The position numbers and the translations under genes were made by a program. From an uncultured Paracoccaceae bacterium (lineage in GTDB: Bacteria > Pseudomonadota > Alphaproteobacteria > Rhodobacterales > Rhodobacteraceae), in the NCBI GenBank assembly GCA_937927885.1, contig CALEZJ010000366.1, forward strand, positions 1 through 6,340: a DNA stretch of 6,340 nt. The letters are read 5' to 3'. This document shows, in pieces, positions 5,652-6,340 of the stretch (position 1 is its first letter; each line of letters starts with the position of its first letter). Below the pieces are notes generated by a model, which was not told the DNA's origin, ran no database searches, and saw only the letters and a program-made list of their open reading frames with translations.

Positions 5652-5798
5652 CAGGGTGACGGGCCGGGTCAGGGGGGCATTCTGCCCCCCTCGCGCTGGC
5701 GCGCTCGCCCCCCTGGGGATATTTGAGGACAGATGAGGGGGTAAGCTTTTGTTAACTTTATCTTTGCTCTGAAAATATCGTCCCGGGCCGTCACCCTG
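5652..5798. repeat. 147-bp segment bounded by 17-bp inverted repeats (MITE-like or structured-RNA element)
   Basis: The left arm (5652-5668, starting CAGGGTGACGG) and right arm (5782-5798, ending CCGTCACCCTG) are reverse complements at 16 of 17 positions. The single mismatch is at 5663/5787. The 113-bp interior holds a 9-bp hairpin (5671-5691), a CGCGC-TG-GCGCG dyad (5692-5703), and a nested pairing of GATATTTGAG (5718-5727) with CTC...AAATATC (5767-5779). It ends in an AT-rich stretch (5741-5780) that contrasts with the rest of the window. No ORF or obvious target-site duplication is seen. It could be a small non-autonomous element, a bidirectional terminator between convergent genes, or a small RNA locus. 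Confidence 0.6.
5671..5691. terminator. Strong GC hairpin inside the 147-bp inverted-repeat segment
   Basis: AGGGGGGCA (5671-5679) and TGCCCCCCT (5683-5691) form a perfect 9-bp stem with a three-base TTC loop. A second GCCCCCCT at 5707-5714 could compete for the same G-run. It has no trailing U-tract, so terminator function in either direction is only a suggestion from its place between convergent genes. Confidence 0.4.
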
Positions 5799-5807
5799 CG
5801 CGAGAGG

Positions 5808-6125
5808 TCAGGACGGGGTGCGCGCGGCTTTTTCGGTCAGGCCGGACACCCCTTCGCGGCGGGTCAGTTCGGCCTCGACATCGGCCAGCGAGACATCGCG
5901 CGCGGCGCACATGACGAGGAGGTGAAAGAGCACGTCGGCGGCCTCGGCGGTCAGTTTCGCACGGTCGCCCTTGACCGCCTCGATGATCGCCTCGACGGCT
6001 TCCTCGCCGAATTTCTCGGCGCATTTCTCCGGGCCCCTGGCCAGAAGTTTCGCGGTCCAGGAGGTGTCCGGGTCGGCGCCCTTGCGCGAGTCGATGGTGG
6101 CGGCGAGGCGGGTCAGGGCGCTCAT
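5808..6125 (-). CDS. hisE: Phosphoribosyl-ATP pyrophosphatase HisE
   Basis: HisE performs the second step of histidine biosynthesis, splitting phosphoribosyl-ATP to phosphoribosyl-AMP and pyrophosphate in the cytoplasm. The 105-aa protein is the usual length for a stand-alone HisE not fused to HisI. SWTAKLL (22-28) and [13 protein letters not shown] (33-45) are typical, and the metal-binding all-alpha NTPase pattern appears as Glu 41, Glu 42 and Glu 45 followed by Glu 61 and Asp 64 in [11 protein letters not shown]. The start overlaps the hisF stop as ATGA, and GTGAGG lies upstream of the ATG as ribosome binding site. It is the last gene of the his unit in this window; the next gene beyond its stop is convergent and separated by 252 bp of palindromic DNA. 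Confidence 0.96.
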   Translation of the reverse strand: MSALTRLAATIDSRKGADPDTSWTAKLLARGPEKCAEKFGEEAVEAIIEAVKGDRAKLTAEAADVLFHLLVMCAARDVSLADVEAELTRREGVSGLTEKAARTPS

Positions 6126-6340
6126 GCCAGCCTCACCGGGATGCCGGCGGCGGCCATGTGGGCCTTGGCCTGGCCGATGGAAAAGGTGCCGAAGTGAAAG
6201 ATCGACGCGGCCAGCACGGCCGAGGCATGGCCTTCGGTCACGCCCTCGACCAGATGGTCCAGCGTCCCCACGCCGCCCGAGGCGATCACCGGCACCTCGA
6301 CCGCATCGGCGATGGCGCGGGTCAGGGGCAGGTTGTAGCC
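6122..6340 (-). CDS. hisF: Imidazole glycerol phosphate synthase cyclase subunit HisF, C-terminal end (runs off the right edge)
   Basis: HisF, with the glutaminase HisH, forms imidazole glycerol phosphate and AICAR in the histidine pathway. The last 72 residues are present. [14 protein letters not shown], the phosphate-binding loop [32 protein letters not shown] and the ending AGIPVRLA are the conserved C-terminal (beta-alpha)8-barrel strands. The second catalytic aspartate of HisF should lie just upstream of GYN, outside the window. HisF rather than its homologue HisA is indicated by [13 protein letters not shown] and GIPVRL endings. It is coupled to hisE through a 4-bp stop/start overlap. 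Confidence 0.96.
   Translation of the reverse strand, partial: GYNLPLTRAIADAVEVPVIASGGVGTLDHLVEGVTEGHASAVLAASIFHFGTFSIGQAKAHMAAAGIPVRLA

Noticed and set aside
5705..5740. GGGGATATTTGAGGACAGATGAG as a regulatory motif
   Set aside because: It resembles a phrase I recall from many Rhodobacteraceae intergenic regions, so it is more likely part of a dispersed repeat than a specific site. Without a genome search it cannot be separated from the 147-bp unit.
5741..5780. AT-rich stretch as a CtrA site or promoter
   Set aside because: There is only one TTAAC half-site, with no correctly spaced partner. Candidate -35/-10 pairs are poor on both strands, and the sequence lies within the inverted-repeat unit.

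Overview
The window is GC-rich DNA from an alphaproteobacterium, most likely a member of the Rhodobacteraceae. This rests on strong G/C bias at third codon positions, the amino-acid character of the HisF/HisE and TruB proteins, and intergenic palindromes of a kind common in that group. I recognise these from memory; nothing was searched. Seven genes are supported. All are on the minus strand except the Lrp/AsnC-type regulator. Two genes run off the edges.

Layout from left to right: (1) the N-terminal half of truB (tRNA pseudouridine-55 synthase), minus strand. (2) A 13-bp-arm inverted repeat just after the next gene's stop. (3) Two tandem paralogous genes for exported, cysteine-rich Sel1-like repeat proteins (331 and 441 aa). 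Their CX7C pairs recur almost exactly every 36 residues. A 15-bp tandem duplication spans the stop codon of the upstream one. (4) A short gap with a 9-bp hairpin. (5) An arginine-catabolic operon, arginase (rocF) then ornithine cyclodeaminase (ocd), joined by an ATGA stop/start overlap. (6) A 127-bp divergent control region with a perfect 12-bp palindrome, then a plus-strand Lrp/AsnC regulator. (7) A 252-bp gap between convergent genes, packed with palindromic DNA: a 45-bp REP-like palindrome abutting a 147-bp stretch bounded by 17-bp inverted repeats. (8) hisE and the C-terminal end of hisF, also joined by an ATGA overlap; these are the last genes of a histidine operon entering from the right.

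Functionally, rocF-ocd turns arginine into urea plus ornithine and then ornithine into proline plus ammonia. The divergent Lrp/AsnC protein is probably the local arginine- or ornithine-responsive regulator (inference). The Sel1-like pair looks periplasmic and disulfide-stabilised; its partner is unknown. The his and truB genes are housekeeping. The least explained DNA is the palindrome-rich region at 5605-5798 and, at the protein level, the Sel1-like pair. I see no CRISPR array, defence system, rRNA, tRNA or transposase gene.
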